A stretch of 64,000 bases of DNA, from assembly GCA_963729935.1 (NCBI GenBank), contig CAVSPW010000002.1, forward strand, positions 992,001 through 1,056,000, read 5' to 3'. The notes beneath the pieces are model-generated. The model had not been told where the DNA came from, searched no databases, and saw only the letters and a program-made list of their open reading frames with translations. This document shows positions 49,981-59,313 of the stretch, piece by piece (position 1 is the first letter of the stretch; every line of letters starts with the position of its first letter). The stretch is from CAIKMD01 sp963729935 (lineage in GTDB: Bacteria > Pseudomonadota > Alphaproteobacteria > ATCC43930 > CGMCC-115725). A program made the position numbers and the translations under genes.

Positions 49981-50496
49981 GTGGATCTGAGGCAGCACGT
50001 GCGGGGCATCCCCGATTTCCCGAAACCCGGGATCCTGTTCTACGACATTTCGACCCTGCTGAAGCACCCTGGCGCCTGGCAGGAGACCATCCGGGAGCTC
50101 GTCGATGCCCTGAAGCCCCTGAAGCCCGATCTGCTGGCCGGCATCGAATCGCGCGGCTTTCTCATCGCGGCGCCCGTCGCCTTCGCCCTCAATTGCGGCT
50201 TCGTCATGGTCCGCAAAAAGGGCAAGCTGCCGGGCCCCACCATCCCGCATACCTACGACCTCGAATACGGCAGCGATACGGTCGAAATTCAATCGGATGC
50301 GATCGCGGCCGGACAACGGATCGTCGTACTCGACGACCTTCTGGCGACGGGGGGAACCATGGCCGCCGCCGTCAGACTCTGCCGCATGGTGGGCGGCAAT
50401 GTGGTCGGCGCAGCCTTCATCATCGAGCTCACGCCTCTCAACGGACGCAAGAAACTCGACGTCCCGATCACCTCGTTGCTGCGCTACAATTCCTAG
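49981..50496 (+). CDS. apt: Adenine phosphoribosyltransferase
   Basis: Salvages adenine to AMP with PRPP. 171 residues: start DLRQHVRGIPDFPKPGILFYDISTLL, FLIAAPVAFAL, RKKGKLPGPT, EYGSDTVEIQSDAI and the PRPP loop VVLDDLLATGGTM. GTG start at 49981 after AAGGAG. Its 3' end overlaps the convergent polyamine permease gene by 29 bp. It would use adenine made by MtnP and PRPP made by Prs, both in this window. Confidence 0.95.
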   Translation: MDLRQHVRGIPDFPKPGILFYDISTLLKHPGAWQETIRELVDALKPLKPDLLAGIESRGFLIAAPVAFALNCGFVMVRKKGKLPGPTIPHTYDLEYGSDTVEIQSDAIAAGQRIVVLDDLLATGGTMAAAVRLCRMVGGNVVGAAFIIELTPLNGRKKLDVPITSLLRYNS

Positions 50497-51280
50497 CCAG
50501 GATCCGCCCGGCGACCAGAATCACCAGCGCGACGAAGACCAGCAAGAGCGCCGCGAGCGCATTGATCTGCGGGCTCACGCCCAGGCGCACGCTGGAGAAG
50601 ATCACCATCGGCAAGGTGGTCGCCGAAGGACCGGTGGTGAAGCTCGCGATCACCAGATCGTCGAGCGACAGGGTAAAGGCGAGGAGCCACCCGGCCACAA
50701 GCGCGGGCGCGATCAGCGGCAGGGTGATGACGGCAAAGACCTTCGCCGGCCGTGCGCCGAGATCGAGTGCCGCTTCTTCAAGGGAACGATCGAAGGCGGA
50801 GAGCCGCGCCTCGACCACCACGGAGACATAGGCCATGCCGAGCGTGATATGAGCGATGACGATGGTGGGAATGCCGCGGCCCTGCGGCCAGCCGATCGCC
50901 TGTTCGAGGGCCACGAAGAGCAACAGCAGCGAGAGCCCGGTGATGACCTCGGGCATGACCAAGGGGCCGGTGAGGAGCGCGCCGAATACGGTACGCCCCG
51001 CGAAACGGCGATAACGCGCGAGCGCGAATCCGGCGAGCGTGCCAAGAACGAGCGCACCGCTTGCGGCAAGGAGCGCGATTTCAAGGCTGGTCAGGGCGGC
51101 GCTTTTGATCTGCTCATTGGCCAGGAGCTCGCCATACCACCGCGTTGAGAACCCGGCCCAGACCGTGACCAGCCGCGAAGCGTTGAAGGAATAGACGATG
51201 ACCGAAAGGATCGGTCCGTAGAGGAACGCGAAACCGAGAACGAGCATGACAGCAAGGAACGGCGAAAGCCGGTTGGTCAT
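50468..51280 (-). CDS. potI: Spermidine/putrescine ABC transporter permease (PotI/PotC type)
   Basis: Inner-membrane permease of 270 residues with six helices and the BPD permease EAA loop (EEAALDLGARPAKVFAVITLPLIAPALVAG). N-terminal FLAVMLVLGFAFLYGPILSVIVYSFNAS and SLDDLVIASFTTGPSATTLPMVIFSS are typical of PotC/PotI. Starts at ATG 51280, overlapping the PotH stop (ATGA). Final gene of the operon. Confidence 0.92.
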   Translation of the reverse strand: MTNRLSPFLAVMLVLGFAFLYGPILSVIVYSFNASRLVTVWAGFSTRWYGELLANEQIKSAALTSLEIALLAASGALVLGTLAGFALARYRRFAGRTVFGALLTGPLVMPEVITGLSLLLLFVALEQAIGWPQGRGIPTIVIAHITLGMAYVSVVVEARLSAFDRSLEEAALDLGARPAKVFAVITLPLIAPALVAGWLLAFTLSLDDLVIASFTTGPSATTLPMVIFSSVRLGVSPQINALAALLLVFVALVILVAGRILARNCSAATR

Positions 51281-52173
51281 GCGGTCTCTCCGGTCAGGTA
51301 GCGCCGCAAGAGGCCCATCGGCAAGACCAGCAGCGCGAGCATCGCCGCGGCCACCGCGGCGGCGACCGGCCAATCGCGGTTGGTGAAGAACTCGTCCCAC
51401 AAGACCTTGCCGATCATCAGCGTGTTCGGCCCGCCGAGGAGATCCGGGATGATGAACTCGCCGCACATCGGGACGAAGACGAGAAGACAGCCGGCGACGA
51501 TCCCGGGGAGCGACAGGGGCATAGTCACGCGCCAAAACGCCTGCGACGGACGGCAGCCGAGATCGGACGCGGCTTCGAGCAACGTCGGATCGAGCTTTTC
51601 GAGCGCCGCATAGAGCGGCAGCACCATATAGGGGAGGTAGGAATAGGTGAGCCCGAGATAGATCGCGAAGGCATTGTTGATCAGCGGCAGCGGGTGCTGC
51701 AGCAGCCCGGAATGAACGAGCAAGTTATTGATGAGGCCGTTTTCCTTCAACAACCCGATCCAGGCATAGACGCGGATGAGGAAGCTGGTCCAGAACGGCA
51801 GGATCACCAGGAGCAGCAAGGCATTGCGCCAGCGGACGGGCGCGCGGACGATGCCATAGGCGAGCGGATAACCGATGAGCAGACAGAGGAAAGTCGCCCC
51901 GGCCGCGAACCCGATCGCGTTGATATAGGCGCGCGCATAAAGCGCGTCGCTCAAGAGGAAAAGGTAATTGGCGCCGGTCGCCTGCACATGGCCGCCGGCG
52001 AAGAGTGGCGTGTAGGGGGGAATGCTCATCGCCTGGTCGGCAAGGCTGATCTTGAGAACGATGCCGAAGGGCGCGAGGAAGAAAAGCGCCAGCCAGCCAT
52101 AGGGCAGGGCCACGACGAAAAAGCGTCGGAGCCGGTCCGATATCAGTGGCGCGCCCGGCGTGACGGCATTCAT
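51277..52173 (-). CDS. potH: Spermidine/putrescine ABC transporter permease (PotH/PotB type)
   Basis: Partner permease of 298 residues with six helices. Typical features: ALFFLAPFGIVLKISLADQ, FWTSFLIRVYAWIGLLKENGLIN, EAASDLGCRPSQAFWRVTMPLSLPGIVAG (EAA loop) and MCGEFIIPDLLGGPNTLMIG. It overlaps both neighbours by 4 nt, as expected for subunits made in equal amounts. Confidence 0.93.
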   Translation of the reverse strand: MNAVTPGAPLISDRLRRFFVVALPYGWLALFFLAPFGIVLKISLADQAMSIPPYTPLFAGGHVQATGANYLFLLSDALYARAYINAIGFAAGATFLCLLIGYPLAYGIVRAPVRWRNALLLLVILPFWTSFLIRVYAWIGLLKENGLINNLLVHSGLLQHPLPLINNAFAIYLGLTYSYLPYMVLPLYAALEKLDPTLLEAASDLGCRPSQAFWRVTMPLSLPGIVAGCLLVFVPMCGEFIIPDLLGGPNTLMIGKVLWDEFFTNRDWPVAAAVAAAMLALLVLPMGLLRRYLTGETA

Positions 52174-53264
52174 GGCTCGAGCACCACGCCCGCATCACAC
52201 GCCCAGCCGAGGGCGATGGCTTCGCCGGGCGCAAAAGCCGCGCGCGTGCGCCGCGCCGCATTGGCGAGCGTCGCCCGCACGATCTTGCCGCTCGCGAGCT
52301 CGATCTCGATATCCGAGGCCTCGCCGCGATAGGCGATCGCGCGGACGGTTCCGGCCAGCGCATTGGCCCAGAGCGGGTCCGGGCTCGGCTGCAGCACGAT
52401 TTTCTCCGGCCGCAGGGCGAGCGCGATCTCGGTTCCGGGCGCAAGATCCCGCGCGTGCGCGATGCGGAGTCCCCGCCCCGCCTCAGCGCTCTCGAGCGAC
52501 AGCACGCCAGCCTTTGCGGCGGTGACACGCGCGGCGAAAAAATTAACCGCGCCGAGGAAACCGGCCACGAAGCGATTCAATGGATGTTCATAGACCTCGT
52601 CGGGCGGCCCCATTTGCACGATCTGGCCCCGGTCCATGACTGCGAGGCGCGACGCCATGCTCATGGCCTCTTCCTGATCATGCGTCACCATCAGGAAAGT
52701 GATGCCGACGCGGCGCTGGATCCGCACCAGCTCGAAGCGCGTCTCTTCCCGCAGCTTGCGATCGAGGGCGGTAAGCGGCTCGTCGAGCAACAGCAATTTC
52801 GGTTCCTTGACCAGCGCGCGCGCCAAGGCGACACGTTGCTTCTCGCCGCCCGATAGTTGCTGCGGCTTGCGCCGGGCCAAAGGCGCGAGCTTGACGAGAT
52901 CGAGCATCGCCGCGACGCGCGACGCGATCTCGGCGCGCGGCAGCCCGTCCTGGCGCAAACCGAAGGCCACGTTGTCGGCGACGGTCATGTGCGGGAAGAG
53001 CGCGTAGGACTGGAACATCATATTGACCGGCCGCGCGTAAGGCGGCACGCCCGCCATATCCTGCCCGTCGATGAGGATGCGCCCCGCATCGGGGCTTTCG
53101 AACCCCGCGAGCAAACGCAAGAGCGTGGTCTTGCCGCAGCCCGAAGGGCCCAAGAGCGCGAAGAACTCGCCGGCAGCGAGTGCGAAGGAAACCCCGGCGA
53201 CGGCGGGCTCGGGCGCGTTCGGATAGCGCTTCACCACCCCTTCGACGGCGAGATGCGACGCCAC
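52170..53264 (-). CDS. potG: Spermidine/putrescine ABC transporter ATP-binding protein
   Basis: Energising ATPase of 364 residues with Walker A LLGPSGCGKTTLLRLL, signature LSGGEKQRVALARALV, Walker B LLLLDEPLTALD, switch THDQEEAM and a C-terminal TOBE domain (ALRPEKIVL). The start is taken as GTG at 53264, 4 nt after the binding-protein stop; the open frame reaches an ATG at 53318 but this would overlap by 50 nt and carries no conserved residues. Choice between PotA and PotG names is not certain. Confidence 0.9.
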   Translation of the reverse strand: MASHLAVEGVVKRYPNAPEPAVAGVSFALAAGEFFALLGPSGCGKTTLLRLLAGFESPDAGRILIDGQDMAGVPPYARPVNMMFQSYALFPHMTVADNVAFGLRQDGLPRAEIASRVAAMLDLVKLAPLARRKPQQLSGGEKQRVALARALVKEPKLLLLDEPLTALDRKLREETRFELVRIQRRVGITFLMVTHDQEEAMSMASRLAVMDRGQIVQMGPPDEVYEHPLNRFVAGFLGAVNFFAARVTAAKAGVLSLESAEAGRGLRIAHARDLAPGTEIALALRPEKIVLQPSPDPLWANALAGTVRAIAYRGEASDIEIELASGKIVRATLANAARRTRAAFAPGEAIALGWACDAGVVLEP

Positions 53265-53268
53265 CGCG

Positions 53269-54417
53269 CTACTGACCCGTCTTGATCCGCGTCCAGGCGC
53301 GGGTCCTGAGCCGCTCATATTGCGGCGTGACCGGCTTGTCGAAAAAGAGCCGCGCGCGAACCGCGGCGGGCGGATAGACGTTGGGATCGCCGCTCAAGCT
53401 TGGATCGACCAACGGCGTCGCGAGGCGATTGGGATTGGCATAGGCGACGGCATTGCTGATCGCGGCCACGACGTCGGGGCGCAGGATGTAATCGATGAAT
53501 TCGAGCGCATTGGCGGGATGCGGCGCATCGGCCGGTATCGCCATCATGTCGATCCAGATCATCGCCCCTTCTTTCGGGATGGTGTAGGCGATATCGATCC
53601 CGTTCTTGGCCTCGCGGGCGCGGTTGCGTGCCTGCACGATATCGCCGGAATAGCCCCAGGAAACGCAGAGATCGCCATTGGCGAGATCATTGATGTATTC
53701 CGAGGAATGGAACTTGCGGATATAGGGACGGATCGCCTCGATCACGGCGGCGGCGCGATCGATATCCGCCGGATCGCGGCTCAAGGGATCGCGACCGAGA
53801 TAGGCGAGCGCCGCCGGGAACAGTTCTTGCGCGCTATCGAGGAGGGAGATGCCGCAGGAAGCGAGTTTCTTGGCGTTCGCCGGATCGAAGATGAGCGCCG
53901 AACTGTCGACCGGCGCGTGACCGCCGAACGCGGCCTCGACCTTCGCGCGATTATAGCCGAAGCCGGTCGTGCCCCACATATAGGGCACGCCGTATTGGTT
54001 GCCGGGGTCGGCATTGGCCGCCGCCGCCAGAAGTTGCGGATCGAGATTGCCGTAATTCTTCAGCGTGGCCTTATCAATCTTACGATAGACGCCCGAAGCG
54101 GCCTGGCGCGCGAGATAGGGCGCGGCCGACGGCACGACGAGATCGTAACCGGAATGGCCGGCGAGCAGTTTCGCTTCGAGCGTTTCGTTGCTGTCATAGA
54201 CGTCGTAATTGACCTTGATGCCGGTCGCCTTCTCGAAATTCGGGATCGTGTCCTGGGCGATGTAGTCCGACCAATTGTAGATATTGAGGCGCTTTTCCTC
54301 CTGCGCCGTGGCCGGCCCGGCCGCGACCACCAAAGCAAGCAAGAAAAGCGCAACACGACGCACCCGAAGATATCTGACCCTTTCGCGCGGATCCGGCCTG
54401 TACGAAAACCGCGTCAC
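53269..54417 (-). CDS. potF: Putrescine/spermidine-binding periplasmic protein
   Basis: Solute-binding protein of 382 residues: signal VRRVALFLLALVVAAGPATAQ, then RLNIYNWSDYIAQDTIPNFEKATGIKVNYDVYDSNETLEAKL, the polyamine-recognition region and GVPYMWGTTGFGYN. GTG at 54417 overlaps the preceding lipoprotein stop (GTGA); GTG at 54363, directly before the signal peptide, is the alternative and would give a more usual N-terminus. Confidence 0.93.
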   Translation of the reverse strand: MTRFSYRPDPRERVRYLRVRRVALFLLALVVAAGPATAQEEKRLNIYNWSDYIAQDTIPNFEKATGIKVNYDVYDSNETLEAKLLAGHSGYDLVVPSAAPYLARQAASGVYRKIDKATLKNYGNLDPQLLAAAANADPGNQYGVPYMWGTTGFGYNRAKVEAAFGGHAPVDSSALIFDPANAKKLASCGISLLDSAQELFPAALAYLGRDPLSRDPADIDRAAAVIEAIRPYIRKFHSSEYINDLANGDLCVSWGYSGDIVQARNRAREAKNGIDIAYTIPKEGAMIWIDMMAIPADAPHPANALEFIDYILRPDVVAAISNAVAYANPNRLATPLVDPSLSGDPNVYPPAAVRARLFFDKPVTPQYERLRTRAWTRIKTGQ

Positions 54418-54944
54418 TGCTGATGGGCGCGGTTGAAATCGAGTTCGTTCTTGGTCAATTGGAATCCGACGATCACCGTATAGACATTGCCGAGTTGGGC
54501 ATTATGCAGGGGGAGATGCGCCGTGACCTTTTCCGTGGTCCTTACAGTGGGCACTCCCGACGGAAAATCGACACCGATGCTGAACTGCTGCTTGCCCAGA
54601 ATGTTACCCGTGCTGTCGGCGATAGCGACGAAATAGGGCAGGTCGACATGCTGGATGTTCGGCGAGGTGCGCAGCGCGGCGAATTGGATCGAGAGGTAGG
54701 TCGCGACGCCGGCATCCTCCTTGTCGCAGGTTGAAGAGACCGAAGCGATGCGGCCGGCAGCCTGGATATTCTGATCGGCGCCGTTGGGTGAGAGCCGGGC
54801 CAGGGTTTGCAAATCGGGGACCGTGGTCGCGGCGGGACAGGTATAACCCGTCCCGGCGGTGCTGCTGCCCGAACAGGCCGCCAAGCCAAGACCGCCCAAG
54901 GCGAAGAAGGTCACGGCACATGCCGCTCGTATGACTCGGTTCAT
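54414..54944 (-). CDS. Lipoprotein of unknown function heading the polyamine transport operon
   Basis: A 176-residue lipoprotein: signal RAACAVTFFALGGLGLAACSG with lipobox LAAC at residues 21-24. The mature part begins SSTAGTGYTCPAATTVPDLQTLARL, contains a second Cys in SVSSTCDKEDAG, then beta-strand segments (YFVAIADSTGNILGKQQFSIGVDFPSG) and ends VIVGFQLTKNELDFNRAHQQ. The translational overlap with potF suggests a linked role, but no family function is known to me. Divergent from thrB. Confidence 0.75.
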   Translation of the reverse strand: MNRVIRAACAVTFFALGGLGLAACSGSSTAGTGYTCPAATTVPDLQTLARLSPNGADQNIQAAGRIASVSSTCDKEDAGVATYLSIQFAALRTSPNIQHVDLPYFVAIADSTGNILGKQQFSIGVDFPSGVPTVRTTEKVTAHLPLHNAQLGNVYTVIVGFQLTKNELDFNRAHQQ

Positions 54945-55071
54945 CGCCTCTTCCTTGCGCCCAGCCGCTGTACTACCTTGCTGTCCTGCGGCAGCCGGCA
55001 GAAACCGGTTTGCACTCTATGCGACGTGTGCGCGGGGCACAAGCGTCGGGGCGAGTGGCCGTGACAATGCG

Positions 55072-56037
55072 ATGGCCGTCTATACCGACGTACCCGATGA
55101 CGAGTTGAAGGCGTTTCTCTCCGACTACGCGTTGGGCGAGCCGATTTCGTGCAAGGGCATCGCCGAAGGCGTGGAGAATTCGAACTACCTGCTGCGCACG
55201 GAGCGCGGCACCTTCATCCTCACGCTTTATGAAAAGCGGGTCGCCCCCGCCGATCTGCCCTTCTTTCTCGCGCTGATGGATCATCTCGCGACCAAGGGCA
55301 TCGCCTGCCCCACCCCGATTCACGGCCGCGACGGCAAGGCGTTGCGCTTTCTTTGTGGGAAGCCGGCGGCCATCGTGAGTTTCCTGGACGGCATGTGGCC
55401 GCGCCGGATCATGCCCTTTCACTGCGCCGGAGTGGGCGCCGCGCTGGCGCGGCTCCATCTCGCGGTCGCCGATTTTCCCGGCCGACGCGCCAATGCCCTC
55501 TCGCTGGACGGTTGGCGCACGCTTTACGAGGCCTGCCGCCCGCGCGCAGACGAAATCGAGCCCGGGCTTGGCGCCGAACTCGGCGCGGAGATCGCCGAAC
55601 TCGAACAGCTTTGGCCGCAGGGCCTGCCGCAGGGCGTCATTCACGCCGATCTCTTCCCCGACAACGTCTTTTTCCGCGGCGAAGCGGTCTCGGGCATCAT
55701 CGACTTCTATTTCGCATGCAATGACGCGTTCGCTTATGACGTGGCGATCTGCCTCAACGCCTGGTGCTTCGAAAGCGACGGCAGCTTCAACATTACCAAG
55801 GCGCGCCTGCTGCTCGGCAATTATCGCAGCCAACGCCCGTTCAACGCGGGGGAGTTCGACGCGTTGCCGCTTCTCGCGCGCGGCAGCGCGTTGCGCTTTC
55901 TGCTGACGCGGCTTTACGACCGGTTGCACCACCCGGCAGGCGCAATGGTGAGCCCCAAGGATCCGCGCGAATACCTGATGAAGCTGCGCTTCCATCGCGG
56001 CGTGACCCAGAGCCGCGCCTACGAACTCGACCCGTGA
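55072..56037 (+). CDS. thrB: Homoserine kinase (ThrB2-type, APH fold)
   Basis: Phosphorylates homoserine in threonine synthesis. It is of the aminoglycoside-phosphotransferase fold used by alphaproteobacteria, not the GHMP type: GIAEGVENSNYLLRTERGTFILTLYEKR, catalytic loop GVIHADLFPDNVFF and GIIDFYFACNDAFAYDVAICLNAWCF. 321 residues from the ATG at 55072. Its stop overlaps the rnhA start (GTGA). thrC, the next enzyme, is 6 kb away. Confidence 0.94.
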   Translation: MAVYTDVPDDELKAFLSDYALGEPISCKGIAEGVENSNYLLRTERGTFILTLYEKRVAPADLPFFLALMDHLATKGIACPTPIHGRDGKALRFLCGKPAAIVSFLDGMWPRRIMPFHCAGVGAALARLHLAVADFPGRRANALSLDGWRTLYEACRPRADEIEPGLGAELGAEIAELEQLWPQGLPQGVIHADLFPDNVFFRGEAVSGIIDFYFACNDAFAYDVAICLNAWCFESDGSFNITKARLLLGNYRSQRPFNAGEFDALPLLARGSALRFLLTRLYDRLHHPAGAMVSPKDPREYLMKLRFHRGVTQSRAYELDP

Positions 56038-56495
56038 CGAAGGGGGCGGCGCCCACGATCGACATCTACACGGACGGCGCCTGCAGCGGCAATCCCGGCC
56101 CCGGCGGCTGGGGCGCGCTCCTGATCGCGGACGGGCACGAGAAGGAGCTTTCGGGCTCGGCCAACCCGACCACCAACAATCGCATGGAGATGATGGCGGC
56201 GATCGCTGCGCTCGAAGCGCTGAAACGGCCGAGCGAGGTGCGGCTTCACACCGACAGCATGTATCTGCGCGAAGGCATCACCCGCTACATCCACAGATGG
56301 AAAGTGAACGGGTGGAAGACCGCCGATAAAAAGCCGGTGAAGAACGTCGATCTCTGGCAACGGCTCGAAACCGCGCTCGAGCGCCATCGCGTCGAGTGGC
56401 ATTGGGTCCGGGGCCATTCGGGGCACCCGGAGAACGAGCGTGCCGACGCCCTCGCCCGACAAGGCGTTGAGCAGGCGCGCGGGCTCCCGGAATAA
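56034..56495 (+). CDS. rnhA: Ribonuclease HI
   Basis: Degrades RNA in RNA-DNA hybrids. 153 residues with the four acidic catalytic positions: D14 in DIYTDGACSGNPGPGGWGA, Glu in NNRMEMMAAIAALE, Asp in LHTDSMYLREGITRYI and Asp in RGHSGHPENERADALAR. The basic handle (HRWKVNGWKTADKKPVKN) is present. GTG start overlapping the thrB stop; the thrB-rnhA pair is common in alphaproteobacteria. Confidence 0.95.
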   Translation: MTKGAAPTIDIYTDGACSGNPGPGGWGALLIADGHEKELSGSANPTTNNRMEMMAAIAALEALKRPSEVRLHTDSMYLREGITRYIHRWKVNGWKTADKKPVKNVDLWQRLETALERHRVEWHWVRGHSGHPENERADALARQGVEQARGLPE

Positions 56496-56547
56496 GTCGC
56501 GCTAGCCCGTAGTTGCGCGAGCCGAGCGATTTGCCGAGCGAAAAAGC

Positions 56548-57030
56548 TTACAGCGCGCGCAGCATCGCGTCGGCGCTCGACACTTCGAACGCGCCGGGCG
56601 CTTCGACGTTCAGCGCCTTGACGACGCCGTTCTCCACGACCATCGCGTAGCGCTTCGAGCGGATGCCCATTCCGGGGCCGGTCAGATCGAGATCGAGCCC
56701 CAATTGCTTGGTGAAGGCGGCAGCGCCGTCGGCCAGCATGAGCACCTTGCCGTCGGTGTTCTGAGCCTTGCCCCACGCTCCCATCACGAAGGCATCGTTG
56801 ACCGCAAGGCAGGCGATGGTGTCGACGCCCTTCGCCTTGATCTGCGCCGCTTTCTCGACGAAGCCCGGCAGATGCTTGGCCGAGCAGGTCGGCGTGAAGG
56901 CGCCGGGCACGGCGAACAGCACCACTTTCTTGCCGGCGAAAATTTCGTCGGTGGAAATGTCCTTGGGACCTTCGGCGGTCATCGTCTTGAGCTTGGCCGA
57001 GGGAACCTTGTCGCCTACCGCGATTGTCAT
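56548..57030 (-). CDS. Peroxiredoxin (Prx5 type)
   Basis: Thiol peroxidase of 160 residues reducing H2O2 and organic peroxides. The peroxidatic cysteine C49 is in FAVPGAFTPTCSAKHLPGF; the second half (LVLADGAAAFTKQLGLDLDLTG-like, GIRSKRYAMVVENGVVKALNVE) fits Prx5/AhpE-like enzymes. No resolving Cys is apparent, so it is likely a 1-Cys enzyme using glutathione or glutaredoxin. ATG at 57030 follows GGAGGCGG; no regulator is nearby. Confidence 0.93.
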   Translation of the reverse strand: MTIAVGDKVPSAKLKTMTAEGPKDISTDEIFAGKKVVLFAVPGAFTPTCSAKHLPGFVEKAAQIKAKGVDTIACLAVNDAFVMGAWGKAQNTDGKVLMLADGAAAFTKQLGLDLDLTGPGMGIRSKRYAMVVENGVVKALNVEAPGAFEVSSADAMLRAL

Positions 57031-57118
57031 CGCCGCCTCCTTAGTCTTGTCAGCAAGGCGCACACCATAGCGGGTCGACGAGGAAAAATCACGCCCCCAA
57101 GCACGGGCATGCTCCCGC

Positions 57119-59161
57119 TCAGCGTCGCGTGGCCTCGGCCAGCGCGCGCGTGACCATGCCCGTCGTCAGCAATTCGGGCAGCGGCAAGCCGCCGGGCGCT
57201 CCCGGCCCGTAGACCGCGTTGAACGGAATGCCGTAGCGTTTGAAGCGGTTGAGATAGGCGGCGATCGCCGGGTCGGGCCTCGTCCAATCGGCGCGCATCG
57301 CGATCACCTTGGGACGATTGAGTGCCCGTCGCACGCTGGCCGCGTCCAGCACCAGACGCTCATTCACCTTGCAAGTGAGGCACCAATCGGCGGTGACGTC
57401 GACGAAGACGACATTGCCGTCGCGGACGAGCGCGGCGATCGTGGCGGGATCGAAATCGCGCCAGATCCCGTCGGCCGCGACGGGCTGAACGGGGGGCCGC
57501 GCCGCGGCCGGGATGAGCATGGCGGCCAGGAGCGCCACGATCAAGGTCGCGCGGCGCGGTCCGGTCTCCCGCAGCCAGGCGAGCGTTGCGCCCACCACGC
57601 CCATCAATGCCGCAACGCCGAGCGTGGCGCGGAGACCGATCTCGCCCTCGAGGACGAAGAGCAGCCAGAGCGCGCTTGCCGCCAGCAAGATCCCGAGAAC
57701 CCGGCGGAGATGGATCATCCAGCGTCCGGGCTGCGGCAGCAAAGCCGCGAGCCGCGGCACGGCGGCAACGAACAGATAGGGCGAGGCCATCCCGATCCCG
57801 AGCGCGAGGAAGATCGCGATGATCTCGCGCGGGCCGGCACTGAGCGCAAAGCCCAGCGCCGTGCCGAGAAAGGGCGCCGAGCATGGGATCGCCAAGAGCG
57901 TGGCGAAGGCGCCGGTCGCGAAACTACCCAGATTGGCGCGCTCGCCCAGCGCGGCGACGCCCGGCGGCAACAGCACCTCGAACAATCCCCAAAGATTGCA
58001 GGCAAAGAAGGTCAGGACCGCGATCAGGAAGACGAGAAAATACGGATTCTGGAATTGCACGCCCCATCCGACCGCAAGACCCGCCGCCTTGAGCCCCGCA
58101 CTGACCGCGGCCAGCACGAAGAAGGAGAGGACGATGCCCGCGGCCGTGCCGAGAAAGCCGCGTCTTACGGCGCGGGTGCTCTGGCCTTCCTTGGGCAGGG
58201 CGGCGAGCAGCTTGAGCGAGAGAACCGGCAAGACGCAGGGCATCAGATTGAGGATGAGCCCCCCCAGCAGCGCCAAGCCGAGCATCGTCACCAATGTCGC
58301 CAGGTCGACGATATCGGGGCCTCGCACCGGCGTGACCGTGCCGCTCATCGCGCGCGCACCGTCGATGAGCGTCACCCGGAGCGGGCGCGCTTCCAGCGAG
58401 GCCCAATCGCCGCTGACGGGCACGCTCAGGAGGGTCTCGCCGGTTTCCAGCGTCGCCGCGATGGGCGCGCCGAAGCCGACCGCCTGCGGCAATTCGATGA
58501 ACGCATCCGGTGCGGTCAGGGGACGCGTGTTCCGCACGCGCAATTCGAGCAGCGGCGCATTGCCGGCGCGCAAGACCGCGCTCTCAAGCGCAATCCCCGC
58601 CGCCTTGCCGTCATCCGGCACGAGCGCCTGGTAGCGCGCGATGAGCGGCGCATAGGCCGTCCCCTCGCCTTGAGCCGGAAGATCGAGCGCCAGCGTCGTC
58701 TTATAGGGAACGCAAACCTCGCTGCAGGTCAGGTAGTCGAGCTGGGTGCGAAGACGGAGCGGGGCATCGGCATGCGCGAGCCCCGCCCGGATCGGCAAGA
58801 CGACCGTGCCGCTATAGCCGACGGTCTCCAGTCCCAGCACCGAGAAGCGCTCGGGCGCGGGCCATTCGATCGTCGCCCCGGCAAGATTGTCGGACCCGGC
58901 CCAATCGAGATGCGGCGGATAGCCGGCATCGCCGGGCGCACGCCAATAGATTTTCCAATGCGGCGCGAGCTCGAATTCGAGGCCGAGCTCGACGTTTTGT
59001 GCACCGCCCACCGCGGCTTGCGCGGCGATGAGACGCACCTTGCCCTGGTCGGTTTGAAACCAGGGCGAAGCCGCATCCGTCTGGGCAAGGGCGGGCAGCG
59101 ACAGCGCCGCGGCGCCGATCCCCAAAAACCACCCCAGCGCATTGATTCGCAAACGCTTCAT
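57119..59161 (-). CDS. Thiol:disulfide interchange protein DsbD/ScsB
   Basis: Brings reducing equivalents from thioredoxin across the inner membrane. 680 residues: signal LGWFLGIGAAALSLPALAQ, N-terminal periplasmic domain with CxxxC (YLTCSEVCVPYK), membrane domain of eight helices with paired Cys (LMPCVLPVLSLKLL, LLAIPCSAPFLGTALGF) and C-terminal thioredoxin domain with active site WCLTC (about residue 594). The long N-terminal domain is ScsB/DsbD-2-like rather than classical DsbD. A TATATAAG box lies just before the ATG, so the transcript may be (nearly) leaderless. Confidence 0.93.
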   Translation of the reverse strand: MKRLRINALGWFLGIGAAALSLPALAQTDAASPWFQTDQGKVRLIAAQAAVGGAQNVELGLEFELAPHWKIYWRAPGDAGYPPHLDWAGSDNLAGATIEWPAPERFSVLGLETVGYSGTVVLPIRAGLAHADAPLRLRTQLDYLTCSEVCVPYKTTLALDLPAQGEGTAYAPLIARYQALVPDDGKAAGIALESAVLRAGNAPLLELRVRNTRPLTAPDAFIELPQAVGFGAPIAATLETGETLLSVPVSGDWASLEARPLRVTLIDGARAMSGTVTPVRGPDIVDLATLVTMLGLALLGGLILNLMPCVLPVLSLKLLAALPKEGQSTRAVRRGFLGTAAGIVLSFFVLAAVSAGLKAAGLAVGWGVQFQNPYFLVFLIAVLTFFACNLWGLFEVLLPPGVAALGERANLGSFATGAFATLLAIPCSAPFLGTALGFALSAGPREIIAIFLALGIGMASPYLFVAAVPRLAALLPQPGRWMIHLRRVLGILLAASALWLLFVLEGEIGLRATLGVAALMGVVGATLAWLRETGPRRATLIVALLAAMLIPAAARPPVQPVAADGIWRDFDPATIAALVRDGNVVFVDVTADWCLTCKVNERLVLDAASVRRALNRPKVIAMRADWTRPDPAIAAYLNRFKRYGIPFNAVYGPGAPGGLPLPELLTTGMVTRALAEATRR

Positions 59162-59167
59162 GCCCCC

Positions 59168-59195
59168 CTTATATAGGCTTCCACCCGCCCGCCAA
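59168..59195 (-). promoter_or_regulatory. Candidate promoter immediately before dsbD
   Basis: TTGGCG (59195-59190), 16 nt, TATAAG (59173-59168) on the minus strand, ending 6 nt before the ATG at 59161. AAGGGGGG between could serve as a ribosome binding site if transcription begins farther upstream. Confidence 0.3.
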
Positions 59196-59313
59196 GGGTC
59201 ACGAATTCGTCAAAATCACGGCCGGGAGGCGGGGCGCGCGGGCGCCGCTCGGGCGCTTGCAAGCCAGAACGGCCTCGCCTATCTCAAATACCTATGACAA
59301 GGAAAAATTGACC

